Below, one piece after another: positions 17,999 through 26,469 of a stretch of 64,000 nucleotides of DNA (position 1 is the stretch's first letter; each line of letters opens with the position of its first letter). The notes under the pieces were generated by a model. That model was given only the letters and a program-made list of their open reading frames with translations. It did no database searches and was not told where the DNA came from. Made by a program: the position numbers and the translations under genes. The stretch lies in contig NZ_CP007790.1 in assembly GCF_000835165.1 (NCBI RefSeq), forward strand, positions 2,170,001-2,234,000, read 5' to 3'. The DNA comes from Corynebacterium marinum DSM 44953. GTDB taxonomy: Bacteria; Actinomycetota; Actinomycetes; Mycobacteriales; Mycobacteriaceae.

Positions 17999-19143
17999 CG
18001 GCGTTCCAGTTCCACCGGGAGGCTGTGCCACCCGCCGACCGGGTGCACGGAGCGGACTGCGGGGTCCGCAGACGGTGCTACCGCCGCCAAGGCGAGCAGC
18101 TCCTCGACCAGCGCCTGCAGCTCCAGCATGGACAGCGCCTTGCCCGGGCAGTAGTGGGGGCCTGTCCCCCACACCAGGTTGTGCGCGGCGTTGCCCACCG
18201 GGTCGAAGCCGTCCGGATCGGGGAACCTCGCCGGATCCCGGTTGGCGGCCGTCCAGTGGATGCGCACGCGCTGCCCCTCGGGCAGCTCCACCCCGCCCAC
18301 CGTCACAGGGCAGGTGGTCACCCGGCGGTTGCTCACGAAAGGGTTGTCGCGCCGCAGCAGCTCATCGGCGATGGCGGTGAACTCGGTGCGGGAGACACCC
18401 TTCCGCAGCCGTTCCTGCAGCGCGGGGTCCTGCGCGAGGCCCCGGAGGATCACGCCGATGCTCAGCGCCATCGAGCCGAGGTCGCCGCCCGTCCAGTTGC
18501 GCAGAACAGAGACGATCTCCGGGAACTCCAGGGTCCGGCCCAGGCTGGTGTCGTGCACGAGTTCGGCGGTCACGTCGTCGAAGGCGTCCGGTTCCTCCTG
18601 CCGGGGGCGAACGACCTCGCCGATGATCTCGTCGAACTCCGCCGCGACAGCTGCGGTGCGGGCCGGATCCCCCGAGCGGGTGGCCCGGGAGTTGGCCACC
18701 ACCCAGCCGATGAGCCTGTCCTCGAGTTCATCCGGCCAGCCCAGCCACTCGGTCATCGCCCGCACAGCGAAACGCGCACCGATGTCGAAGACCGCGTCCA
18801 CCCGGCCGTTGTCGCCGGCGAGGCCCTGCTCGACGACCTCCCGGGCGATGCGTCGGAAAGCTTCCCCGTGCCTGTCGACGACCGCGGGCGCCAGGTAGGC
18901 GTCGATCAACGCGCGGTACCGCGCGTGCTCCTCCCCGTCGAGCCCGTTGGGGAGCTGGAGGTGCGCGGAAACCCCGGAACTGAACTGCTCCGGACTGGTC
19001 GCCACCTCCACCACTTCCGCGTGCCCGGCCACCAGCACCTCCCCGGAGGAGGTGCGCGCGACGGGGCAGCGCTGCGGGGACGGAGAGGCGAGAAGCTCGT
19101 TGCCGAACTCGCGGGGATCTCTGCCATTCGGGTCAACAATCAC
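17995..19143 (-). CDS. Cytochrome P450
   Basis: 382 residues. The haem-binding loop is WGTGPHYCPGKALSMLEL (Cys near residue 337), the K-helix ExxR is in DELLRRDNP, and the I-helix reads NWTGGDLGSMALSI, where the usual acid/Thr pair is changed to D-L-G-S. This is a short, soluble, bacterial-type P450 and should need a separate ferredoxin and reductase. The GTG at 19143 has GGAAGAGGA upstream. It stands between phoU and pstB, which I recall as close neighbours in C. glutamicum, so it is probably an insertion. The substrate is unknown. Confidence 0.85.
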   Translation of the reverse strand: MIVDPNGRDPREFGNELLASPSPQRCPVARTSSGEVLVAGHAEVVEVATSPEQFSSGVSAHLQLPNGLDGEEHARYRALIDAYLAPAVVDRHGEAFRRIAREVVEQGLAGDNGRVDAVFDIGARFAVRAMTEWLGWPDELEDRLIGWVVANSRATRSGDPARTAAVAAEFDEIIGEVVRPRQEEPDAFDDVTAELVHDTSLGRTLEFPEIVSVLRNWTGGDLGSMALSIGVILRGLAQDPALQERLRKGVSRTEFTAIADELLRRDNPFVSNRRVTTCPVTVGGVELPEGQRVRIHWTAANRDPARFPDPDGFDPVGNAAHNLVWGTGPHYCPGKALSMLELQALVEELLALAAVAPSADPAVRSVHPVGGWHSLPVELERR

Positions 19144-19192
19144 GTCTGTTCCTCTTCCTCCATCGGGGTCTGCATTCCTCCCCCAGCCTAAG

Positions 19193-19235
19193 ACGACGGG
19201 CCCCCGACGCGCAGTGTGCGTCGGGGGCCCGTCGT
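19193..19235 (-). terminator. pst operon terminator
   Basis: Perfect 18-base inverted repeat, ACGACGGGCCCCCGACGC and its complement, with a 7-base loop. It begins 17 bases after the pstB stop; also upstream of the P450 gene. Confidence 0.85.
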
Positions 19236-19251
19236 GCCGGGTGCCTCGGGG

Positions 19252-20025
19252 TTATCCGAAACGGCCGGCGATGTAATCCTCGGTCTCCTTCTGGTCCGGG
19301 TTCTCGAAGATCTTCTTCGTGTCACCGAACTCGACGAGACGGCCCGGCTTGCCGGTGGCCTCGAGGGAGTAGAAGGCGGTCTTGTCGGACACACGGGCCG
19401 CCTGCTGCATGTTGTGGGTCACGATGACGATGGTGAAGTCTTCCTTGAGCTCGTGGATGAGGTCCTCCACTGCCAGGGTCGAGATCGGGTCCAGGGCGGA
19501 GCAGGGCTCATCCATGAGGAGAACCTCCGGCTCAACCGCAATGGCGCGGGCGATGCACAGACGCTGCTGCTGGCCGCCGGAGAGGCCACCGCCCGGCTTG
19601 TCCAGACGATCCTTGACCTCTTCCCAGAGGTTGGCGCCGCGCAGGGACTTCTCCGCGACCTCCTTGAGCTTCTTCTTGTTCTTCTCGCCGGACAGCTTGA
19701 GGCCGGCGACGACGTTGTCCTCGATGGACATGGTCGGGAACGGGTTGGCCTTCTGGAATACCATGCCGATGGTGTTGCGGACGGATACCGGGTCGACCTT
19801 CGAGCCGTAGATGTCCTCGCCGTCGAGGAGGATCTCACCCTTGACGTAGGCGCCGGGGATGACCTCGTGCATACGGTTGAGCGTGCGCAGGACGGTGGAC
19901 TTGCCGCATCCGGACGGGCCGATGAAGGCGGTCACGGCCTGAGCCGGGACCTGCAGGTTGACGCTCTGGACGGCGTGGAAATCGCCGTAGAAAATATCGA
20001 CGTCGTTGAGTTCGAGCTTGGACAT
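19252..20025 (-). CDS. pstB: Phosphate ABC transporter ATPase
   Basis: 257 residues. Walker A is GPSGCGKST (36-44), the signature is LSGGQQQR, Walker B is [12 protein letters not shown] and the switch His is in [12 protein letters not shown]. It energises phosphate import with PstA and PstC. Last gene of the pstSCAB operon, followed by a strong terminator. Confidence 0.97.
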   Translation of the reverse strand: MSKLELNDVDIFYGDFHAVQSVNLQVPAQAVTAFIGPSGCGKSTVLRTLNRMHEVIPGAYVKGEILLDGEDIYGSKVDPVSVRNTIGMVFQKANPFPTMSIEDNVVAGLKLSGEKNKKKLKEVAEKSLRGANLWEEVKDRLDKPGGGLSGGQQQRLCIARAIAVEPEVLLMDEPCSALDPISTLAVEDLIHELKEDFTIVIVTHNMQQAARVSDKTAFYSLEATGKPGRLVEFGDTKKIFENPDQKETEDYIAGRFG

Positions 20026-20070
20026 CAGTAACTCCTGTGGTCTGTGTTTCTGCTGTGCGAAGGGGCGAAG

Positions 20071-20991
20071 CTACTGCTTAACCGAGAACTTCGCGGAGAT
20101 GATTCGGGCGCCGACGTTGAGCAGCGCGATGATGAGGACCAGGGTGAAGGCGGCGCCCCACAGCTTGTCCAGGACGGCCGGGGAGGTTCCCGCCTTGTAC
20201 ATGTCGAGCATCATCAGGGGCAGCGAGGACTGCGGGCCGGTCATCGCGTCCCAGTTGAGGGCCTGCGTGGAACCCACGAGGATGAGCACCGGCGCGGACT
20301 CGCCCATGACGCGGGCGACCGACAGCATGATGCCGGTGACGATGCCGGACAGCGCGGTCGGGAGGACGATCTTCGCGATGGTCTTCCACTTCGGCACACC
20401 CAGCGCGTAGGAGGCCTCACGCAGGTCCATCGGGACGACGCGGAGCATCTCCTCGGTGTTGCGGACGACGACCGGGACCATGAGCAGAACCAGCGACAGC
20501 GCGACAGCCATGCCGGAACGCTCGAATCCGAAGAGGGTGATCCAGGTGGTGAAGACGAACAGCGCGGCGACGATGGAGGGGACACCGGTCAGGATGTCCA
20601 CCATGAAGGTGGTGATGCGGCCGAGGCGGTTGCCGTTGGCGTACTCGACCAGGTAGATCGCGGTGAACAGGCCGATCGGGATGGACAGGACCGAAGCGAT
20701 CAGCGTCTGGGTGAAAGTGCCTACGATGGCGTGCAGTGCACCGCCGCCCGGGGAATGGTAGAGCACACCCTGCTGGGAGGCGGTCCACCAGTCGAGGGTG
20801 AGCACAGGGGCGAGGCCGCGGGAGATGACTGTCCAGAGAACCCACACGAGGGGGATCATCGCAATGACCATGGTGGCGTACACCAGGAACGTGGCGAGGG
20901 AGTTGGTCGTCTTACGACGCGAGGAGATGTGGCTGAATACGCTCTGGGATTCCAGCGGGGTGGATGCGGGAGCGATGGCGTTGTTGGTCAT
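20071..20991 (-). CDS. pstA: Phosphate ABC transporter permease
   Basis: 306 residues with six membrane segments and the permease-ATPase coupling (EAA) loop EASYALGVPKWKTIAKIVLPTALSGIVTG. Forms the membrane channel with PstC. Preceded by pstC after 18 bases and followed by pstB after 45 bases. Confidence 0.96.
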   Translation of the reverse strand: MTNNAIAPASTPLESQSVFSHISSRRKTTNSLATFLVYATMVIAMIPLVWVLWTVISRGLAPVLTLDWWTASQQGVLYHSPGGGALHAIVGTFTQTLIASVLSIPIGLFTAIYLVEYANGNRLGRITTFMVDILTGVPSIVAALFVFTTWITLFGFERSGMAVALSLVLLMVPVVVRNTEEMLRVVPMDLREASYALGVPKWKTIAKIVLPTALSGIVTGIMLSVARVMGESAPVLILVGSTQALNWDAMTGPQSSLPLMMLDMYKAGTSPAVLDKLWGAAFTLVLIIALLNVGARIISAKFSVKQ

Positions 20992-21009
20992 GGTGTTTTC
21001 CTCCGCCTT

Positions 21010-22077
21010 CTACTTCTTGGCCACAATGGCGCGGGCGATGGAGTTGACGACGAAGGTCAGGAGGAACAGCACCAGACCCGCGGCGATGTAGGCGCCGGCT
21101 CGAATATCATCGTTGAACTCAGGGGCAGCGTTGGCGATGGCGGTCGCGAATGTCGTGCCGCCGTCGAACAGGGAGAAACGGAACGCCGAGGACGGGGAGA
21201 CGACCATGTAGAGAGCCATGGTCTCACCCAGCGCTCGACCGAGGCCCAGCATGGAGCCGGAAATGTAGCCGGAGAGGCCGAAGGGCAGCACGGTCATCCG
21301 CACGACCTCCCAGCGGGTGGCGCCCAGCGCGAGCGCGGCCTCGATCTGGCCGCGCGGGGTCTGGACGAAGACCTCGCGTGCAGTCGCCGCGATGACCGGC
21401 AGGATCATCACTGCAAGGACGATGCCACCAGTGAGGATGTTGCGTCCGGTGGCGAAGGACGGGGAGTTGGAGTAGACGGTGAACAGGAAGAAACCGCCCG
21501 CCCAGCTCTCCATCCAGGTGTAGAAGTTGGTCAGGAACGGACCCAGCACCTGCCAGCCCCACAGTCCGTAGACGATGGAGGGCACCGCGGCCAGCATGTC
21601 GACCAGGTAGCCGATCGGCTTGACCGCGCGCTTCGGCGCGTAGTTGGAGAGGAACACCGCGATGCCGAGGGCGATCGGCATCGCGATGAGCAGCGCCACC
21701 ACAGAGATGAGCACCGTCGCCGCGAAAAGGTTCGGGATACCGAACTGCATTGCTTCGGTGTTGGAGGTGTCCCAGGGACCCGAGTAGGTGAAGAAACCGA
21801 TGAAGCCCTCGGAGTTACGGTTCAACGACGGAACGGCGCGCCAGATGAGGAAGGCGCCGATGGCGGCGATGAGGACCGTGATCAGTGTCGCTGAGGCGGT
21901 GGACAGGAACTCGAAGATCCGGTCGCCGGGGCGCTTGACGCTTCCGGACGCCTTCAGGCCCGAGTGGCCGGACGTGTTCGGCTGCTCCGAGTTTCCGATG
22001 GTGGCCACGGAGTTGGCGATGACGGGCTCTCCGGCCTTGGTCACCTGACCCTCTGTGGTGGGACGATTGCTTGCCAT
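21010..22077 (-). CDS. pstC: Phosphate ABC transporter permease
   Basis: 355 residues with a hydrophilic N-terminal tail of about 50 residues, then six membrane segments and the coupling loop EAALALGATRWEVVRMTVLPFGLSGYISG. Partner of PstA. It is separated from pstS by about 190 bases that hold hairpins, probably lowering transport-protein expression relative to the abundant binding protein. Confidence 0.96.
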   Translation of the reverse strand: MASNRPTTEGQVTKAGEPVIANSVATIGNSEQPNTSGHSGLKASGSVKRPGDRIFEFLSTASATLITVLIAAIGAFLIWRAVPSLNRNSEGFIGFFTYSGPWDTSNTEAMQFGIPNLFAATVLISVVALLIAMPIALGIAVFLSNYAPKRAVKPIGYLVDMLAAVPSIVYGLWGWQVLGPFLTNFYTWMESWAGGFFLFTVYSNSPSFATGRNILTGGIVLAVMILPVIAATAREVFVQTPRGQIEAALALGATRWEVVRMTVLPFGLSGYISGSMLGLGRALGETMALYMVVSPSSAFRFSLFDGGTTFATAIANAAPEFNDDIRAGAYIAAGLVLFLLTFVVNSIARAIVAKK

Positions 22078-22222
22078 AAGGGCAGTTCCTTTGAAACTAA
22101 AGGGAGAGGATTGGATAAATCACGGACCCGTATTCTGAACGTGACAACGCCCCCGAAGGCGACGATGCACACGGGGGCTGCTTCATGTCTGACCGCGACA
22201 ACATGTAAGCGGTCCGGCCCCC

Positions 22223-22250
22223 TCCCCGGGTGGTAACGGTCACCCGGGGA
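22223..22250 (-). terminator. Attenuating hairpin between pstS and pstC
   Basis: Ten-base stem TCCCCGGGTG/CACCCGGGGA with an 8-base loop, 17 bases after pstS. A second stem, GCCCCCG/CGGGGGC, lies at 22149-22178. No T run follows, so partial read-through into pstC is likely. Confidence 0.55.
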
Positions 22251-22266
22251 AGATGCCTGCTACGCC

Positions 22267-23373
22267 TTACTGGATGGCCTCGACGGCGGTAGACAGACGC
22301 TCAGCGTGGGCACCGGTGACCGGGATGTAGCCCAGCTCGGCGAGGCCCTCATCCTGGGACTCCAGGGCGACGTTGAGGAAGTCCTTCACCATGGCGGAGG
22401 TGGTCTCGTCATAGCCGGCGGAGCAGACGATCTCGTAGGTGGTGAGGATGAGCGGGTAGGAACCCTCGGCGTTGGAGGCGAAGAGTGCGTCGGTGTCGAC
22501 GACCATGTCGTTGCCCTCGGTGGCGAACTCGAGGTTGTCCAGGGCGACACCCACGGATTCGGTGTTCAGCTCGACCGGACCGGCGCCGAAGTCAAGGTTG
22601 GCTACGCCCAGGCCCTGCTGGGTGGCGAAGCCGGACTCCACGTAGGTGATGCCGCCGTCGATGGCGGACACCTGGGAGGCGACACCGTTGGAGCCGTTGG
22701 CGCCCTCGCCGACACCGGCCGGGAACTGCTGGCCCTCGGTCTCCCAGACGTCGCCGGCGGCTGCGCCGAGGAACTTCTGGAAGTTGTCGGTGGTGCCCGA
22801 CTCGTCGGAACGGTAGACGACAGAAATGTCGGTGTCCGGCAGCTCGACACCCTCGTTCTCGGCGGAGATGGCCTCATCGTTCCACTTGGTGATCTCGCCC
22901 TTGAAGATCTTGGCGACGTTCTCGATGGACAGGTTCAGCTCGTCGACGCCCTCGAGGTTGTAGGCGATGGCGACCGGGCCGATAACGAAGGGCAGGTGCC
23001 ATGCGTCGTTGCCCTCGCAGCGCTCTGCAGCCGGTGCGACCTGGTCCTCGGACAGCGGGGAGTCGGAGCCCGCGAAGGCAACCTGGCCACCGACGAAGTT
23101 CGTGCGGCCGGAGCCGGAGCCGGAAGCGGTGTAAGCCAGGGTCGCGCCGGACACAGCCTCCTGGTACTTCTGACCGAAGTAGTCCATGGCGTTCTGCTGC
23201 GAGGAAGCGCCCTCGGCGACGAGCTGGCCGGTGGTGCCCGACAGGCCCTCAATGGCGGCTGCGGTGGTTTCGGTGGTGGAGCCGTTGTCGGAGTCGCCAC
23301 AGGCGACGAGGGTGACAGAGCCAGCGGCGACGACGCCCAGGATGGCAGCGGTGCGCTTGAAGTTGCGGATCAC
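22267..23373 (-). CDS. pstS: Phosphate-binding lipoprotein PstS
   Basis: 368 residues. A lipoprotein signal peptide ends VTLVAC with the lipid-carrying Cys at 25, followed by a Ser/Thr linker. Phosphate contacts are visible in ASGSGSG, YRSDESGTTDNF and GANGSNGV. GTG at 23373 is chosen because GAAAGG lies upstream and the protein starts with a short basic signal (VIRNFKRTAAILGVV); the frame stays open further upstream without a signal sequence. First gene of pstSCAB. Confidence 0.95.
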   Translation of the reverse strand: MIRNFKRTAAILGVVAAGSVTLVACGDSDNGSTTETTAAAIEGLSGTTGQLVAEGASSQQNAMDYFGQKYQEAVSGATLAYTASGSGSGRTNFVGGQVAFAGSDSPLSEDQVAPAAERCEGNDAWHLPFVIGPVAIAYNLEGVDELNLSIENVAKIFKGEITKWNDEAISAENEGVELPDTDISVVYRSDESGTTDNFQKFLGAAAGDVWETEGQQFPAGVGEGANGSNGVASQVSAIDGGITYVESGFATQQGLGVANLDFGAGPVELNTESVGVALDNLEFATEGNDMVVDTDALFASNAEGSYPLILTTYEIVCSAGYDETTSAMVKDFLNVALESQDEGLAELGYIPVTGAHAERLSTAVEAIQ

Positions 23374-23698
23374 AGGAGAACCTTTCCGATACAAATCAGT
23401 CAGTAAGTGGGTCCGAGCAACCCGCAAAACCGGTGAAGGCGTTGCACACCTGACGATTCTCAGCGTTCTCACACCGAAAAAATGCAGGATTGTTGCTCGT
23501 GACAACTAAAGTTAGAGGGCTGAGATTAACTGGAGTGGTCCTGTTTGGTTAACGGACTGTAAACAGTTAGCAATCATTTCACGAACTTTCACGCCTGACC
23601 GGGCGTTTTGTTAGCACGGTCACGTGCGGAAAGTTATGGATCGCACCCCACATAACCACGCCGCTCGGGCGGGACACCGCTGCGGCTCCCCCACGCAT
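23374..23698 (-). promoter_or_regulatory. pstS upstream region (325 bases, no gene)
   Basis: No gene is visible here. Candidate regulator sites are a direct repeat TTTCACG at 23577-23583 and 23587-23593 (10-base period) and the inverted repeat ACTGT-AA-ACAGT at 23556-23567. PhoR in C. glutamicum binds short direct repeats upstream of pstS, so the 10-base repeat is the better candidate. The -10 and -35 are not clear. Confidence 0.4.
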
Positions 23699-24589
23699 TC
23701 AGCTCTGCGACCACACGGCATGCTCCTCGACGATCGCGAAACCCAGGTTCCGGTAGACCCGCACGGCAGGCTCATTCTCCGCCTCCACATAGAGGATCAC
23801 CCGCCCGGCGCCCTTGCCCGCCATGTGCGCGAGACCCAGGCGCAGCAGCGGATCACCCAGTCCCCGCCCGCGGAACGCCGAGGCGAGGCCCACCACATAT
23901 ACCTCGCCGAAGGCGGGGTCTTCTTCGGTGTGCCACTTGGTCCAGTGGAAACCCGCCATCACCGGCTCACCCGCGGCCCACAGGAAGAGGACGTCCTCCT
24001 CCGCGAACCAGTCGGCCTCCTGCGCCCGGGCGAGACGTGCGCGGTCCCAGCCGCCCTGCTCAGGGTGCCAGGAGAAGGCCTCGTTGTTGGCCGACAGCCA
24101 CGCTTCTTCGACCGCGTCCCGGCCGAAACGCTCCACCGACTCCGCGAGGTCGAGGGCCTCGACGTCCGCCCGCGGCTCGAAGCGCGCCACCTCCTGCAGC
24201 GCCTCGCCCTCCACTGCCATGACCAGCAGCCGGCGCGTCATGGTCCGCCCGAGACCGTCCGCCAGGGAGCGGGCGGCCGGAAGGTTGCCGTGGGCCCACA
24301 CGTCGCGGCCCCCCAGTTCCGCGAGCAGTGCCGTCGCGACACCCCTCCTGCGCGCGTCGGGCGCGACGGCCAGCTCGCAGGAGGAGCCGTCGCAGGCCGC
24401 CAGGCCGAGCAGCCGCCCCTCGTCGAGTGCGAGGATATGCCGGTGGCCCAGGCGCGCGTCGGCGAGGCCGAGCAGGAACTGCTCGGAAAAAGCGTCGACG
24501 CCGTCCGTGCGGGCGGCGTCGATGAGCAGGGCGCGGGCGGCGTCGGCGAGTTCGGGGCGGGCGGGCAGGTCAATGGGCTCGATCTTCAT
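23699..24589 (-). CDS. mshD: Mycothiol acetyltransferase (mycothiol synthase)
   Basis: 296 residues with two tandem GNAT domains. The second carries the acetyl-CoA motif VVGLASAFRGRGLGDPLLRLGLAHMAGKG and the end motif VILYVEAENEPAVRVYRNLGFAIVEEHAVWS. It performs the last step of mycothiol synthesis, acetylating Cys-GlcN-Ins; mycothiol is the main thiol of actinobacteria and is used by the Mpx protein encoded at 42.1 kb. ATG at 24589 follows a TAGGGT hexamer by 7 bases, pointing to a leaderless mRNA. Confidence 0.93.
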   Translation of the reverse strand: MKIEPIDLPARPELADAARALLIDAARTDGVDAFSEQFLLGLADARLGHRHILALDEGRLLGLAACDGSSCELAVAPDARRRGVATALLAELGGRDVWAHGNLPAARSLADGLGRTMTRRLLVMAVEGEALQEVARFEPRADVEALDLAESVERFGRDAVEEAWLSANNEAFSWHPEQGGWDRARLARAQEADWFAEEDVLFLWAAGEPVMAGFHWTKWHTEEDPAFGEVYVVGLASAFRGRGLGDPLLRLGLAHMAGKGAGRVILYVEAENEPAVRVYRNLGFAIVEEHAVWSQS

Positions 24590-24596
24590 GGTCCCC

Positions 24597-24615
24597 ACCC
24601 TAACGCTGGTAGATA
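24597..24615. promoter_or_regulatory. Back-to-back leaderless promoters of mshD and the LmeA-like gene
   Basis: The start codons are 33 bases apart. Minus-strand TAGGGT (24597-24602) is 7 bases before the mshD ATG. Plus-strand TAGATA (24610-24615) is 7 bases before the GTG at 24623. Each promoter's -35 position would fall on or near the other gene's start codon. Confidence 0.5.
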
Positions 24616-24622
24616 TAGAGAG

Positions 24623-25390
24623 GTGTACGTTCCCCGTCTGCCGTTCATCATTCTCACCGCCCTCGCGGTCCTGATCGGCGTGGGCTGGCTGGCCGACAGC
24701 GTCGCCGCCTCACGGGTCGAACGGCACATCTCGACGGCCGTCGAGGAGCAGGCAGGCCTCGAGGTCAGCCCGCGCGTCAACGTCGGCGGAGCGCCCTACC
24801 TCGCCGCCCTGTTCACGGGGGAGATCCCCTCAGTGAGCGTGCACGCCCTCGACGTCGATGTCGAGGGCCTCGGGATGGTCAACGCCCAGACGGAGTTCAC
24901 CAAGGTCACCGTCAGCCCCGGGCAGGTCCTCAGCGGCGAGATCGCCGGCGCCCCGGCGTCGTCCTTCACCCGGACGCTGCGTCTCGACGGGGTGGCCCTC
25001 GGCAGGCTCCTGGACATGACCGACCTGGACATCGCCCACCCCTACGACGTCTCCCCGGCCGGCGGCACAGCGGCGGAGGCGCAGCTCACCGGAACGCCGT
25101 TCAACCGGCGCGAGCCGGTCACCGTCATCGTCGACCTGCGGCTCGTGGGCAACGAATTCCACATGACGCCCCGCGAGCTTGTCGACGCCCCCGCCGACCT
25201 CTCCCCCACCGGAGCCGACGACGTCCGGGCGGCTTTCACCCTCTCCCTGGACACCAGGACGCTGCCGTTGGCGGGGCGGGCCAGCAGGGTCAACATGTCC
25301 GGCGGCTCCATCTTCTTCGAGGCGGAGCGCCCCAACGTCCCGGTGCGCCTGGCAGATCTCTCCCCTGTCGATGCTTCCGGTACCGGGTGA
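24623..25390 (+). CDS. DUF2993 (LmeA-like) cell-envelope protein
   Basis: 255 residues with an N-terminal membrane anchor or signal (LPFIILTALAVLIGVGWLADSVAA) and a DUF2993 lipid-binding-like domain (repeated beta strands such as PYLAALFTGEIPSVSVHALDVDVEGL). The mycobacterial member LmeA takes part in lipomannan elongation. The start is the GTG 7 bases after TAGATA, with no ribosome site. Its last 101 bases are antisense to the end of the convergent lipid kinase gene. Confidence 0.75.
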   Translation: MYVPRLPFIILTALAVLIGVGWLADSVAASRVERHISTAVEEQAGLEVSPRVNVGGAPYLAALFTGEIPSVSVHALDVDVEGLGMVNAQTEFTKVTVSPGQVLSGEIAGAPASSFTRTLRLDGVALGRLLDMTDLDIAHPYDVSPAGGTAAEAQLTGTPFNRREPVTVIVDLRLVGNEFHMTPRELVDAPADLSPTGADDVRAAFTLSLDTRTLPLAGRASRVNMSGGSIFFEAERPNVPVRLADLSPVDASGTG

Positions 25391-26429
25391 GGGACCCGAT
25401 GATCCGGACGCCGTCCCGGAGCACCTTCCACCTGCTGCGCGCGACCGGATAGGCCTGCTTCGGGGCGAACACCTCGATCGCGTTGGTCCGGCTGCCCAGC
25501 ACCGCCGCGGCGAACTCGCCGACATACTCCCCGTCCGCCTGGAAGCGTTGGGGCCGCCGGCACCGCAGCTCCACGTCGGCGGCGTCGTCGAACTGCACTG
25601 TCCGGCCCCTGATCCACTCCTCGAAGAAGGTGCGGTGGCCGAATCCGACCAGGTGCAGCATACTTGCCGCGCCCCGCACACCCCGCAGGCTGGTCAGCCC
25701 GAAGAGCCCCAGGCCCTGGTCGAAGCTGTTGCGCGGGTTGGTCACCACCGGCAGCGGACCGAGGAAGGTCCAGGGGTTGGTGTTCGACGCCACGAAGAGG
25801 GGGACATCCCGCAGGTTCAACTCCCGCCCGTCGGCGCTGCGCGCGTGGACGTCGATGTGCGGCGGGTCCCGCCGCGCCCGCAGCCACACCAGCAGCGACA
25901 CCCGGAGGTACCGCAGCGGAGTGGCTGCGAAACCGTGCTGCCGGGCATCATGCACCCGGGCGACGACATCGGCGTCCATTCCGAAACCCGCGTTGACCGC
26001 GAACCACCGGTCGTTCCACGTGCCCAGGCAGATCGGGCGCCGCAGGTCCGCCCGCAGCAGCCCCGCGAGCCGCCTGGCCGCCAGCACCGGGTCCGGCGGG
26101 AATCCCAGTGCCCGGGCGAAGACGTTGGCGGAGCCCGTGGGAATCACCGCCAGGGCAGGAAGTCCGAGGGGGTCCCGGGCCTTCCCGCCCACCGGCCCGA
26201 GCAGGCCGTTGACCGCCTCGTGGACGGTGCCGTCGCCGCCGACGACCACGATCACGTCCCAGTCCCGCCTGGTCAGCCCCGTGCAGATCGCCTCCGCATG
26301 CCCGGAATGATGGGTGAAGCGTGCGGTGAGGCGAAGCCCCCCGACCGAGCGCAGCAGCGGGATGATCCGGCGGAAAAGGCGGTCGCTCTGGCTGGTCGAG
26401 TTCGGGTTCGCTATCAACAGGACGCGCAC
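25290..26429 (-). CDS. Diacylglycerol/lipid kinase family protein
   Basis: About 379 residues. The nucleotide site is VVVGGDGTVHEAVNGL followed by VIPTGSANVFARALG, the DAGK catalytic-domain signature, and the C-terminal part (FQADGEYVGEF) completes the fold. It probably phosphorylates diacylglycerol or a related lipid at the membrane. GTG at 26429 is chosen (VRVLLIANPNSTSQ is the usual start) and lies 8 bases after TAGGCT. The final 30 or so residues (QGRDLPGAPGRWGAPPRRRWSR) are Arg/Pro-rich and encoded antisense to the LmeA-like gene. Confidence 0.85.
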   Translation of the reverse strand: MRVLLIANPNSTSQSDRLFRRIIPLLRSVGGLRLTARFTHHSGHAEAICTGLTRRDWDVIVVVGGDGTVHEAVNGLLGPVGGKARDPLGLPALAVIPTGSANVFARALGFPPDPVLAARRLAGLLRADLRRPICLGTWNDRWFAVNAGFGMDADVVARVHDARQHGFAATPLRYLRVSLLVWLRARRDPPHIDVHARSADGRELNLRDVPLFVASNTNPWTFLGPLPVVTNPRNSFDQGLGLFGLTSLRGVRGAASMLHLVGFGHRTFFEEWIRGRTVQFDDAADVELRCRRPQRFQADGEYVGEFAAAVLGSRTNAIEVFAPKQAYPVARSRWKVLRDGVRIIGSLTRYRKHRQGRDLPGAPGRWGAPPRRRWSRRTC

Positions 26430-26469
26430 GATATACCAGCCTAGCCCTACGGATACTAAGGTGGTGGCC

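Noticed and set aside
18025..19191. Plus-strand frame opposite the P450 gene
   Set aside because: Antisense shadow; the P450 frame has haem and ExxR motifs.
22149..22178. Strong terminator after pstS
   Set aside because: The stem is only 7 bases with a 16-base loop and no T run; kept only as a note to the hairpin at 22223-22250.
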